Translations under genes and position numbers: made by a program
Notes under the pieces: model-generated
Database searches by the model: none
What the model was told of the DNA's origin: nothing
The model's input: the letters and a program-made list of their open reading frames with translations, nothing else
Shown here: positions 1-6,046 of the stretch, in pieces
How positions within the stretch are numbered: position 1 is the stretch's first letter
How the letters are laid out: each line of letters starts with the position of its first letter
NCBI GenBank assembly: GCA_016744275.1
Contig: JADGEP010000164.1
Span: 1 to 8,210 of the forward strand
Source of the DNA: Candidatus Krumholzibacteriia bacterium
Lineage (GTDB): Bacteria > Krumholzibacteriota > Krumholzibacteriia > LZORAL124-64-63
Direction: 5' to 3'
DNA length: 8,210 bases

Positions 1-1
1 G

Positions 2-532
2 CTGATGGCCGGTTGTGGAGGCGAGGACAAAAACGAGGCTGAAGCTGATGCCTCGGCCCCAAACGCTTCGCAGGCCATGGTCCCTGGCGGTGCTGATTCG
101 GCGGCGGCTCAGATTCAAGACAGCGCCCGAGAAGCTGCCGTTGCGGGCGGCGAAGCGGCGGACAATCCGGTGAGATCTGGTGCCGCCGATACCGACGCCC
201 ACCAGGGAGCCACCCTGCAAGCGGCAACGGGCCCCGCCCGTAAAGAGGCTCAAAAAGCCGCCGCCGGCGCTTACCAAGCGCCTCAAGTGGTGGAGAATAC
301 CGGGGCCTACAGCTTGCAACTGGGCTCATTCGGACGGCTGGCCAATGCCGAAGCTGAGGTCGCGCGGCTGCAGGCTTTGGGGTACTCTCCGGAGCTGGAA
401 TTTGCGTCCCTCGGTGGTCAGGATTACCATCGTGTCGTTCTGCGGGGCTTGGCCGACCGCAATGAAGCCGAAAAAATGGGCGAAAAAATCCGTGCCGAGC
501 TGGGGACCTCCTATTTGATTCGGAACAAATAG
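2..532 (+). CDS. SPOR-domain lipoprotein, 5' end outside the window
   Basis: The reading frame is open at the left edge. Its first codons read L-M-A-G-C-G-G, which fits the end of a lipobox (Met/Ala/Gly at -3 to -1, then the Cys that would be lipidated). I therefore infer that the true start and the hydrophobic part of the signal peptide lie upstream, and that the ATG at 5 is not the start. Counting from that ATG, residues 5-95 are a low-complexity linker rich in Ala, Gly, Glu and Asp, probably disordered. Residues about 100-172 form a SPOR domain: an opening YSLQLGSF strand, an NAEAEVARLQALGY helix, a HRVVLRGL strand and a NEAEKMGEKI helix. SPOR domains are known to bind glycan strands lacking stem peptides, often at division sites. 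The likely role is an envelope protein anchored in a membrane and contacting peptidoglycan; its exact partner is unknown. The family assignment is firm, the lipidation moderately so. Confidence 0.8.
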   Translation: MMAGCGGEDKNEAEADASAPNASQAMVPGGADSAAAQIQDSAREAAVAGGEAADNPVRSGAADTDAHQGATLQAATGPARKEAQKAAAGAYQAPQVVENTGAYSLQLGSFGRLANAEAEVARLQALGYSPELEFASLGGQDYHRVVLRGLADRNEAEKMGEKIRAELGTSYLIRNK

Positions 533-572
533 CCCCCAGTGGCATCCAATGTCCCCGGTGGGATAACCCGCC

Positions 573-640
573 CGGATCCGTGTTGATTCGAATCGCGAAA
601 AACAGTCCGATCTGACCAAAAAGACAGCTGCCCGCGGGCA
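573..640. repeat. Three short perfect palindromes upstream of the cyclophilin gene
   Basis: The 124-base gap between the SPOR gene and the cyclophilin gene holds CGGATCCG (573-580), GATTCGAATC (585-594) and TGCCCGCGGGCA (629-640), each its own reverse complement. None has a loop or a following T-run, so they do not look like terminators. They could be operator half-sites or chance in GC-rich DNA; function is not shown. Confidence 0.35.
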
Positions 641-647
641 TGCTTCT

Positions 648-653
648 GGAGGA
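648..653 (+). promoter_or_regulatory. Ribosome binding site of the cyclophilin gene
   Basis: GGAGGA lies 3-4 bases before the ATG at 657. The spacing is short, but this is the only strong Shine-Dalgarno match here. A second in-frame ATG at 666 would sit 12-13 bases away; either start leaves an intact signal peptide. Confidence 0.65.
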
Positions 654-656
654 AAA

Positions 657-1385
657 ATGCGTTCCATGCTCAAAGTTCTGACTCTGTTGGTGATCCTGAT
701 GTCCGTGGGCGCTGCCCAGGCGGCCGAGCCCCTGTTTGCCCGGATGGATACTGATGAGGGTCCCATCCTGCTGGTGTTTTATCCCGAGTTGGCGCCCAAC
801 CACGTGAAAAATTTCACCCACTTGTCGCGCACCGGTTTTTACGACGGCAGCAAGTTCCACCGCATCGTGCCGGGCTTCGTGATCCAGGGCGGAGACCCCA
901 ATAGCAAGGACGCCGACCCGCGCAACGATGGCATGGGCGGCCCGATGTTGTCCGACGTGCTGGGCGCAGATGAGCTGAAGGCTTTGGATCACTTGAACAA
1001 GATGCTCTCCGAGGCCGGCTATGCCGGGCTGGACAGCAAGGCCAACCTGAAGGCTGAGTTCAGCAAGACGGCCAAGCATGTCACCGGTTCGTTGAGCATG
1101 GCCCGCAGCCAGGATGTCGACAGTGCCGGCAGCCAGTTCTTCATCTGCGTCGGGCCGACCCCGCAGTTGGACGGCTCGTACACGATCTTTGGCCAAGTGG
1201 TCATGGGGCAGGAAGTCGCGGCGACTATCGTCAGCGCCGAGAAAAACACCGCCGCAGGACGAGATGCGCCGGCGATCCCGGTCAGCATCAATCGGGTGAC
1301 GATCATCGAAGGCACCGGTGATTTGACCAGTGATGAAAAAGCGGCCTGGGATGTACTGCCCGCCGAATTGAAAAACGTCAAGTAG
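657..1385 (+). CDS. Secreted cyclophilin-type peptidylprolyl cis-trans isomerase
   Basis: The 242-residue product should catalyse cis-trans isomerisation of X-Pro bonds in exported proteins. Residues 1-22 form a Sec signal peptide: Arg and Lys early, a Leu/Val/Ile core, and an Ala-Gln-Ala site near residue 22, so the mature protein is probably periplasmic. The cyclophilin fold is clear from about residue 27. FHRIVPGFVIQGGDP (67-81) holds the catalytic Arg69, equivalent to Arg55 of human CypA. SLSMARS, GSQFFI (158-163) and LDGSYTIFGQV (171-181) follow. The position matching CypA Trp121 is Gln170, so cyclosporin sensitivity is unlikely. Odd point: about 34 extra residues (97-130) sit between GGP and KAEF, where typical bacterial cyclophilins have only a few. 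A Glu/Asp/Lys-rich tail follows residue 218. The stop codon abuts the uvrA reading frame, suggesting co-transcription. The family is certain; client proteins are unknown. Confidence 0.93.
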   Translation: MRSMLKVLTLLVILMSVGAAQAAEPLFARMDTDEGPILLVFYPELAPNHVKNFTHLSRTGFYDGSKFHRIVPGFVIQGGDPNSKDADPRNDGMGGPMLSDVLGADELKALDHLNKMLSEAGYAGLDSKANLKAEFSKTAKHVTGSLSMARSQDVDSAGSQFFICVGPTPQLDGSYTIFGQVVMGQEVAATIVSAEKNTAAGRDAPAIPVSINRVTIIEGTGDLTSDEKAAWDVLPAELKNVK

Positions 1386-1402
1386 TTGCTCGGCAAGAGT
1401 GC

Positions 1403-1408
1403 GGAAAG
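1403..1408 (+). promoter_or_regulatory. Possible ribosome binding site deciding the uvrA start
   Basis: GGAAAG lies 7 bases before the TTG at 1416. No comparable match precedes the TTG at 1386 or the GTG codons at 1491 and 1494, so this weak site is the main reason to prefer 1416 as the start. Confidence 0.4.
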
Positions 1409-1415
1409 TCAGACT

Positions 1416-4340
1416 TTGGCCAACAAGAAAAGTGATCCCAGGGACTCGGCCGAGGCGCCGGGTTCCGAACCGTCCGAACGATCCGTACCTGTGGTGTCCC
1501 CGTCATTCGGGGACATCACTGTCAAAGGCTGCCGGGTTCACAACCTGAAGAATATCAGTTTGCGCCTGCCACGACGCAAGTTGGTGGTAGTCACGGGCCC
1601 CAGTGGCTCGGGCAAGTCTTCCCTGGCCTTCGACACCCTCTATGCCGAGGGCCAACGGCGCTACATCGAAAGCCTTTCCAGCTACGCCCATCAATTCCTC
1701 GACCAATTGTCCAAACCGGATGTGGATCGCATCGATGGTTTATCACCGTCGTTGGCCATCGACCAAAAAGGACTGGGCCGCAGCCCCCGGTCGACCGTCG
1801 GCACGGTCACCGAAATCTACAACTTCATGCGCCTTCTTTTTGCGCGTTGCGGTACGGTTTATTGTCCGGAGTGCAACATCCCGGCCACGGGCCGACCTCT
1901 GTCTGAAATTGAAGACGAGATTGCGGCGCTGCCGGAGAAGACCCGTTTTTATCTGCTGGCGCCGGTGGTGCGCGGACGCAAGGGCGAGCACAAAAAGCTG
2001 CTGGAAGATTTGCAGCAACAGGGCTACCTGCGGGTATTGGTCGACGGCGAGCTGAGCGAACTGGATGACGACATCAAACTGGAGCGCAACAAGGCCCACG
2101 ACATCTCGGTGGTGGTCGATGGCATGGTCAACCGCGACGGCATCCGCGACCGTTTGAAAGGCGGGCTCGACCGCGCGTCCGAAATGGGTGACGGTACGGT
2201 GGTCGTCTGGGTCAACGGCCAGGAAAAGTGGTACAGCCGCAAGTCGTCCTGCTCCGGCTGTGGCCGGGGGTTCCCGACCAGCGAGCCGCGCATGTACAGT
2301 TTCAATTCGCCCGCCGGTTCCTGCGATCACTGCAACGGCCTGGGCACCTTGCGCAGCATCCTGCCGGAAGCCCTGGTGCCGGATATGGACCTGAGCCTGG
2401 AAAGCGGCGCGGTTGAATTCCTGAAAGGCAAAGAATCCAGTTGGGTGTATGTGCAGATCGAAGCCCTGGCCGACGCCATGGGTTTCAGCCTGCTCAAACC
2501 GTTTGCCGAAATTCCTGCCGTTGCCCAGGATGTGCTTTTTAACGGGCTGAACCCGGAGGTGCGCAAGGGCCTGAAAGAGCATCGCCACTACAACGCGTTC
2601 CTGCGTGACTGGGAAGGATTGGTGCCCGAATTGGTGCGCCGTCACCGGGAAACCAAATCCGAAAAAATCCGCACCAGCCTCGAACGGCTGATGATCCAGA
2701 CCACATGTCCCGAATGCAACGGCCATCGCCTGAAATCGTCGTCCCTGAGTGTGCGCATCGGCGAACTGAACATCGGCGAGGCGGCGGCCCTGACGTTGGA
2801 TGATTTTTCGACCTGGGTGGAAAGCCTGGTCTTCACCGGCGAGCGCGAGAAGCTCGTGGCCAAGCCCATTCTCGATCAGATCAAGCACCGCCTGCGTTTC
2901 CTCTTGCAGGTGGGTGTCAGTTATTTGAGCCTGTCGCGTGGCACCGCCACTCTATCGGGCGGAGAAGGCCAACGGGTGCGCCTGGCGACGCAGGTGGGCA
3001 GCCAGTTGACGGGCGTCCTGTACATCCTGGACGAGCCCAGCGTGGGCTTGCATCACCGCGACATCGGCAAACTGGTGCAGACCCTGCACGACCTGCGCGA
3101 CCGCGGCAATTCCGTGATCGTGGTGGAACACGACCGGGATGTCATGCTGGCGGCCGATCATATCATCGACATCGGGCCCGGCGCGGGGGAGCATGGCGGC
3201 ACGGTTGTCGCCCAGGGCACGGTGGCCGAGGTGGCGGCCCTGGAAGGCCTGCCGACCGGCGATTTTCTCGGAGGTCGCGTGGGCCTCGGTGGGCCCGACC
3301 CCTTGATGGGTGGGCGCGAGACCCGTCGCGACGATCAAGTCCTGAAAATCAACGGCCTGAAGGGGCGCAATCTGCAGGATGTGGAGCTGGATTTCCCCCT
3401 GGGCCAACTGACGGTCGTGACCGGAGGCTCGGGATCAGGCAAGAGCACCGCGGTGAATGGTACCCTGTACCGGGCGTTGGCGGGATTGAAGCACCGCGCC
3501 CGGCGGCGGCCCGAGCCCTTCACCTCAATTTCAGGCGACGACCTGCTGCACAGTGTGGTCATGGTGGATCAGACTCCCATCGGGCGTTCGCCCCGGTCCA
3601 CGCCCGCCACCTACACCGGCCTGTACAATCACATCCGCAAAATTTTTGCCCAAACCAGCCTGGCGCGCATGCGAGGCTATACCAGCGGGCGCTTCAGTTT
3701 CAACACCGCCGGCGGGCGCTGTCCCGTTTGCGAAGGGGCAGGCCGCCAACGACTGACCATGGATTTCCTGCCGGACGTGGAAGTCTTGTGCGACGAGTGC
3801 AACGGCCGGCGTTTTGACCGCGAAACCCTCGAGGTGCACTTCAAGGGCCACGACATCGCCAGCATCCTGGAAATGACCGTCGAGGAGGCGCGCGAGGTGC
3901 TGGCCAATATTCCGGCCTGCGCCAAGATTCTCGAGGTGCTGCACGGCGTGGGGCTGGACTACCTGCGCCTGGGGCAATCGGGCGGCACGCTCTCCGGCGG
4001 CGAGGCCCAGCGCATCAAGCTGGTCAAGGAGCTGAGCAAGGGCGGGCAACGCCACACCCTGTACATCCTGGACGAACCCACCACGGGCCTGCATTTCTGC
4101 GATGTGGACCGCCTGATGGACGTTTTGCACCGTTTGATTGGCCAGGACAACAGCGTGGTGGTCATTGAGCACCACGCCGAGGTCATCCGGCGGGCAGACC
4201 ATATTCTGGATCTGGGCCCTGAGGGTGGCAATGGTGGCGGCAAGCTGGTGGCGCGGGGCAGCCTGGGGGACATCATGGCTGTGCCGGAATCCTACACCGG
4301 GGCCATGTTGCGGGAATTGTTCGATCCCAGCGGAATTTAG
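1416..4340 (+). CDS. uvrA: UvrA, excinuclease ABC subunit A
   Basis: UvrA is the dimeric ABC-type ATPase that finds bulky DNA lesions and loads UvrB in nucleotide excision repair. From the TTG at 1416 it has 974 residues (usual about 940). The conserved core begins near residue 31. NBD1 has Walker A GPSGSGKSS (61-69), LSGGEGQ (513-519), Walker B with Asp539-Glu540, and His572. NBD2 has GGSGSGKST (670-678), LSGGEAQ (859-865), Asp886-Glu887 and His919. Zinc-type Cys pairs are at 150/153, 279/282 with 303/306, 431/434, and 769/772 with 792/795. A full UvrB-binding domain (about 150-275, with APVVRGRKGEHKK) argues for canonical UvrA rather than a short UvrA2 paralogue. The first ~30 residues are polar, rich in Ser/Pro/Glu, and match nothing I know in UvrA. 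The start is uncertain: TTG 1386 directly follows the upstream stop and would give 984 residues. Relatives usually have an SOS box upstream; none was recognised. Confidence 0.95.
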   Translation: MANKKSDPRDSAEAPGSEPSERSVPVVSPSFGDITVKGCRVHNLKNISLRLPRRKLVVVTGPSGSGKSSLAFDTLYAEGQRRYIESLSSYAHQFLDQLSKPDVDRIDGLSPSLAIDQKGLGRSPRSTVGTVTEIYNFMRLLFARCGTVYCPECNIPATGRPLSEIEDEIAALPEKTRFYLLAPVVRGRKGEHKKLLEDLQQQGYLRVLVDGELSELDDDIKLERNKAHDISVVVDGMVNRDGIRDRLKGGLDRASEMGDGTVVVWVNGQEKWYSRKSSCSGCGRGFPTSEPRMYSFNSPAGSCDHCNGLGTLRSILPEALVPDMDLSLESGAVEFLKGKESSWVYVQIEALADAMGFSLLKPFAEIPAVAQDVLFNGLNPEVRKGLKEHRHYNAFLRDWEGLVPELVRRHRETKSEKIRTSLERLMIQTTCPECNGHRLKSSSLSVRIGELNIGEAAALTLDDFSTWVESLVFTGEREKLVAKPILDQIKHRLRFLLQVGVSYLSLSRGTATLSGGEGQRVRLATQVGSQLTGVLYILDEPSVGLHHRDIGKLVQTLHDLRDRGNSVIVVEHDRDVMLAADHIIDIGPGAGEHGGTVVAQGTVAEVAALEGLPTGDFLGGRVGLGGPDPLMGGRETRRDDQVLKINGLKGRNLQDVELDFPLGQLTVVTGGSGSGKSTAVNGTLYRALAGLKHRARRRPEPFTSISGDDLLHSVVMVDQTPIGRSPRSTPATYTGLYNHIRKIFAQTSLARMRGYTSGRFSFNTAGGRCPVCEGAGRQRLTMDFLPDVEVLCDECNGRRFDRETLEVHFKGHDIASILEMTVEEAREVLANIPACAKILEVLHGVGLDYLRLGQSGGTLSGGEAQRIKLVKELSKGGQRHTLYILDEPTTGLHFCDVDRLMDVLHRLIGQDNSVVVIEHHAEVIRRADHILDLGPEGGNGGGKLVARGSLGDIMAVPESYTGAMLRELFDPSGI

Positions 4341-4361
4341 CGCCCAGAGGGCAAATCGGAC

Positions 4362-4390
4362 TTGGCTTCAGCCCCTGCTGCGGTTAGATT
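4362..4390 (+). promoter_or_regulatory. Candidate sigma-70-type promoter for the glycine cleavage operon
   Basis: TTGGCT (4362-4367) and TAGATT (4385-4390) are separated by exactly 17 bases, and each matches 4 of 6 consensus positions. Transcription would begin near 4397, giving a leader of roughly 87 bases before the gcvT start. The position in the uvrA-gcvT gap, at the junction between unrelated functions, supports it. It is a weak consensus match and has no experimental support. Confidence 0.35.
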
Positions 4391-4471
4391 GGGGCCGACC
4401 AAATGGTCCATTCGTCGTCCGATCATCGGGACGGGCATTGGCCTCTCCCGCTGACTCCAATTTCTGGATGC

Positions 4472-4476
4472 AGGAG
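4472..4476 (+). promoter_or_regulatory. Ribosome binding site fixing the gcvT start at TTG 4484
   Basis: AGGAG sits 7 bases before the TTG at 4484. The upstream in-frame ATG at 4403 has no such site, and the 27 residues it would add have no counterpart in T-proteins. The in-frame TTG at 4502 is also less well placed. Confidence 0.75.
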
Positions 4477-4483
4477 CCTTCCC

Positions 4484-5632
4484 TTGAGCGATCTTTCAGA
4501 CTTGAAAACGACACCTCTGACGGACTGGCACGAGGCCCATGGCGGCAAGATGGTTCCCTATGCGGGCTACGCCATGCCGGTGCAGTACGAAGGGGTTTTG
4601 GCCGAACACGCCGCCGTGCGTGAAAAAGTGGGCCTCTTCGACATCACCCACATGGGTGAAATATATGTCACCGGGCCCGGCGCCGAAGCCTGGCTCGACA
4701 GCCTGATCACCAACCGCATCAGTGGCGCTGCCCACGGAAAAATCACCTACACGGCCATGTGCAAGGAAGACGGCGGCGTGCTGGATGACATGCTCATCTA
4801 TCACCTCGCCGACGAGCACTGGTTGGTGGTCTGCAACGCGGCCAATCACGCCAAGATTTCCGGATGGCTGACGGAACACTGCCCGGCCGACGGCGTCGCC
4901 TTGAACGACGCCAGTTTTGACACGGCCCTGATTGCGGTGCAAGGCCCGGACAGTCGTGAATTGCTGTGCCGCCTGGGCCATCTGGCTGGCGTGACCGTCG
5001 AGGTGGAAGGCCTCGATTTTTACAACTGCTTCACCATCGATGGTCCGGGTGGACAATGGATCGTCTCGCGCACTGGTTACACCGGCGAGCACGGCTATGA
5101 ATTGTATCTGCCCAACGACGATTCCCTGGCGATCTGGGAAGAACTGATAGCCAAGGGGGCAGACCTCGGCGTGGCGCCCATTGGCCTGGCCGCCCGCGAT
5201 ACCCTGCGTTTTGAAGTGTGCTATTGCCTGTACGGACATGAACTGGCCGAAGACATCACGCCGTTGGAGGCGGGTATCGGTTGGGCCATGAGGTTGAAGA
5301 AGAAAGAATTTGTCGGCAAGGAATTTCTGGCAGCGCAGAAAGCCGCGGGCATTCCGCGCAAGCTGATCTGCCTGGAAATGACTGGCCGAGGCATCGCCCG
5401 TCAGGGCGCCAAAGTGCTCTATGAAGGTCAGGAAGTGGGCGAGGTTACCAGCGGCACTTTTAGCCCGACTTTGAAGAAGGCCTTGGCTTTGGCACTGGTG
5501 CAGAGCGACGTTCCGGAAGGCGAATTGGCTGTGGATGTCCGCGGCCGTTCCATCGAGTGCAAGACAACCGCGTTCCCATTTTTGTCGGCCCGGACCAAAG
5601 GTGATCCGCGCGCCGAACGGACGCTGCCCTAG
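4484..5632 (+). CDS. gcvT: Glycine cleavage system T-protein (aminomethyltransferase)
   Basis: The T-protein takes the aminomethyl group from the lipoyl arm of GcvH, releases ammonia and passes the methylene carbon to tetrahydrofolate, giving 5,10-methylene-THF in the cytoplasm. From TTG 4484 the product has 382 residues, slightly longer than the usual 360-375. It opens with LKTTPLTDWHEAHGGKMVPYAG, the standard T-protein start. GLFDITHMGEI (50-60) is the family signature. GGVLDDMLIY (97-106) contains the catalytic Asp in its acidic pair. RTGYTGEHGYELYLP (196-210) and GLAARDTLRFEVCYCLYGHEL (234-253) are folate-site regions. SGTFSPTLKKALALALV (323-339) marks the C-terminal barrel domain. About 15 residues at the end (SARTKGDPRAERTLP) run past the usual terminus. 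It is first in an operon with gcvH 29 bases downstream. The assignment is firm and excludes related folate proteins such as YgfZ, because the acidic pair and H-protein partner gene are present. Confidence 0.95.
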   Translation: MSDLSDLKTTPLTDWHEAHGGKMVPYAGYAMPVQYEGVLAEHAAVREKVGLFDITHMGEIYVTGPGAEAWLDSLITNRISGAAHGKITYTAMCKEDGGVLDDMLIYHLADEHWLVVCNAANHAKISGWLTEHCPADGVALNDASFDTALIAVQGPDSRELLCRLGHLAGVTVEVEGLDFYNCFTIDGPGGQWIVSRTGYTGEHGYELYLPNDDSLAIWEELIAKGADLGVAPIGLAARDTLRFEVCYCLYGHELAEDITPLEAGIGWAMRLKKKEFVGKEFLAAQKAAGIPRKLICLEMTGRGIARQGAKVLYEGQEVGEVTSGTFSPTLKKALALALVQSDVPEGELAVDVRGRSIECKTTAFPFLSARTKGDPRAERTLP

Positions 5633-5647
5633 GGTGGCCAACTGTGC

Positions 5648-5653
5648 AGGAGG
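5648..5653 (+). promoter_or_regulatory. Ribosome binding site fixing the gcvH start at ATG 5662
   Basis: AGGAGG is a perfect Shine-Dalgarno core 8 bases before the ATG at 5662. The in-frame GTG at 5644 lies upstream of this site and is therefore rejected as the start. Confidence 0.85.
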
Positions 5654-5661
5654 CTTCGAGA

Positions 5662-6039
5662 ATGGTACCAGACGATCGCAAATACACGCAGGAACACGAA
5701 TGGGTCCAGATGGAAGGCGATGTGGGCACCGTTGGCGTGACCGATTTTGCCGCCAATGAAATGGGCGACGTTGTTTTTGTCGAACTGCCCGAAGTCGGTT
5801 CCGAATTCAGCCAAGGCGATACCGTCGGGACAATCGAATCGGTCAAGGCTGTTGCTGACTTGTTCCTGCCCGTGTCCGGCGAAGTCGTGGAAATCAACGA
5901 GACCGTTGTGGACAGCCCCGAGCTGGTCAACACCGAGTCGTTGGATGATGGCTGGCTGTTCAAGGTCAAACTGACCGAACCCGAAGAACTCGACAAATTG
6001 ATGGACGCCGCCGCTTATGGCGAGCTCACCGGAGGCTGA
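5662..6039 (+). CDS. gcvH: Glycine cleavage system H-protein (lipoyl carrier)
   Basis: GcvH carries the lipoyl arm that shuttles between P-protein, T-protein and lipoamide dehydrogenase. The 125-residue product is the normal length. It begins MVPDDRKYTQEHEWV, the usual H-protein N-terminus. The lipoyl attachment site is in GTIESVKAVADLFLPVSGEV (57-76), with the modified lysine at Lys62 in the standard ESVKA context. ITDFA-type and GDVVFVELPEVG segments (26-46) and SPELVNTESLDDGWLFKVKL (about 91-110) complete the hybrid-motif fold. It lies between gcvT and gcvPA; only 7 bases separate it from the latter, and the ribosome site of gcvPA is inside its last codons, so the two are likely translationally coupled. 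Function needs lipoylation by enzymes encoded elsewhere. Confidence 0.97.
   Translation: MVPDDRKYTQEHEWVQMEGDVGTVGVTDFAANEMGDVVFVELPEVGSEFSQGDTVGTIESVKAVADLFLPVSGEVVEINETVVDSPELVNTESLDDGWLFKVKLTEPEELDKLMDAAAYGELTGG
6031..6035 (+). promoter_or_regulatory. Ribosome binding site of gcvPA, inside the end of gcvH
   Basis: GGAGG overlaps the last Gly-Gly codons of gcvH and precedes the ATG at 6047 by 11 bases, a slightly long spacing. The alternative in-frame ATG at 6017 lies upstream of this site and would overlap gcvH by 23 bases. Confidence 0.65.
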
Positions 6040-6046
6040 TTCTCAC

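Noticed and set aside
557..572. GC-rich hairpin (GGTGGG-ATAA-CCCGCC) after the SPOR gene stop as an intrinsic terminator
   Set aside because: The stem is only six pairs with one G-T wobble, and no T-run follows it.
583..611. TTGATT-17-TCCGAT as a promoter of the cyclophilin gene
   Set aside because: The -10 element matches only 3 of 6 consensus bases, and TTGATT overlaps one of the palindromes; too weak to list.
326..766. Minus-strand open frame of 146 codons covering the gap between the SPOR and cyclophilin genes
   Set aside because: Both ends overlap real plus-strand genes, and the translation is low in recognisable features. The palindromes in the gap do not make it more gene-like.
1743..2888. 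Minus-strand open frame of 381 codons opposite uvrA
   Set aside because: It lies wholly within conserved uvrA domains, and its His/Gln/Ala-rich translation is typical of antisense shadow frames.
4342..4352. GCCC-AGA-GGGC hairpin just after the uvrA stop as an intrinsic terminator
   Set aside because: A four-pair stem with a three-base loop and no T-run is too weak to call a terminator.
4416..4433. Stem CGTCC/GGACG in the gcvT leader as a regulatory RNA structure
   Set aside because: Only five pairs with an eight-base loop, and it competes with an overlapping CCGA/TCGG stem. There is no sign of a known riboswitch core.
4496..5641. Long open frame on the minus strand opposite gcvT (381 codons)
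   Set aside because: It mirrors gcvT almost exactly, as expected from codon bias in GC-rich DNA. Its translation shows no recognisable domain, while the plus strand encodes a clear T-protein.
5644..5661. GTG 5644 as the gcvH start
   Set aside because: It lies upstream of the perfect AGGAGG site that serves ATG 5662, and the added residues are absent from H-proteins.
6017..6046. ATG 6017 as the gcvPA start, overlapping gcvH
   Set aside because: It has no ribosome site, and the added ten residues precede the standard MPYVPHS-type N-terminus.
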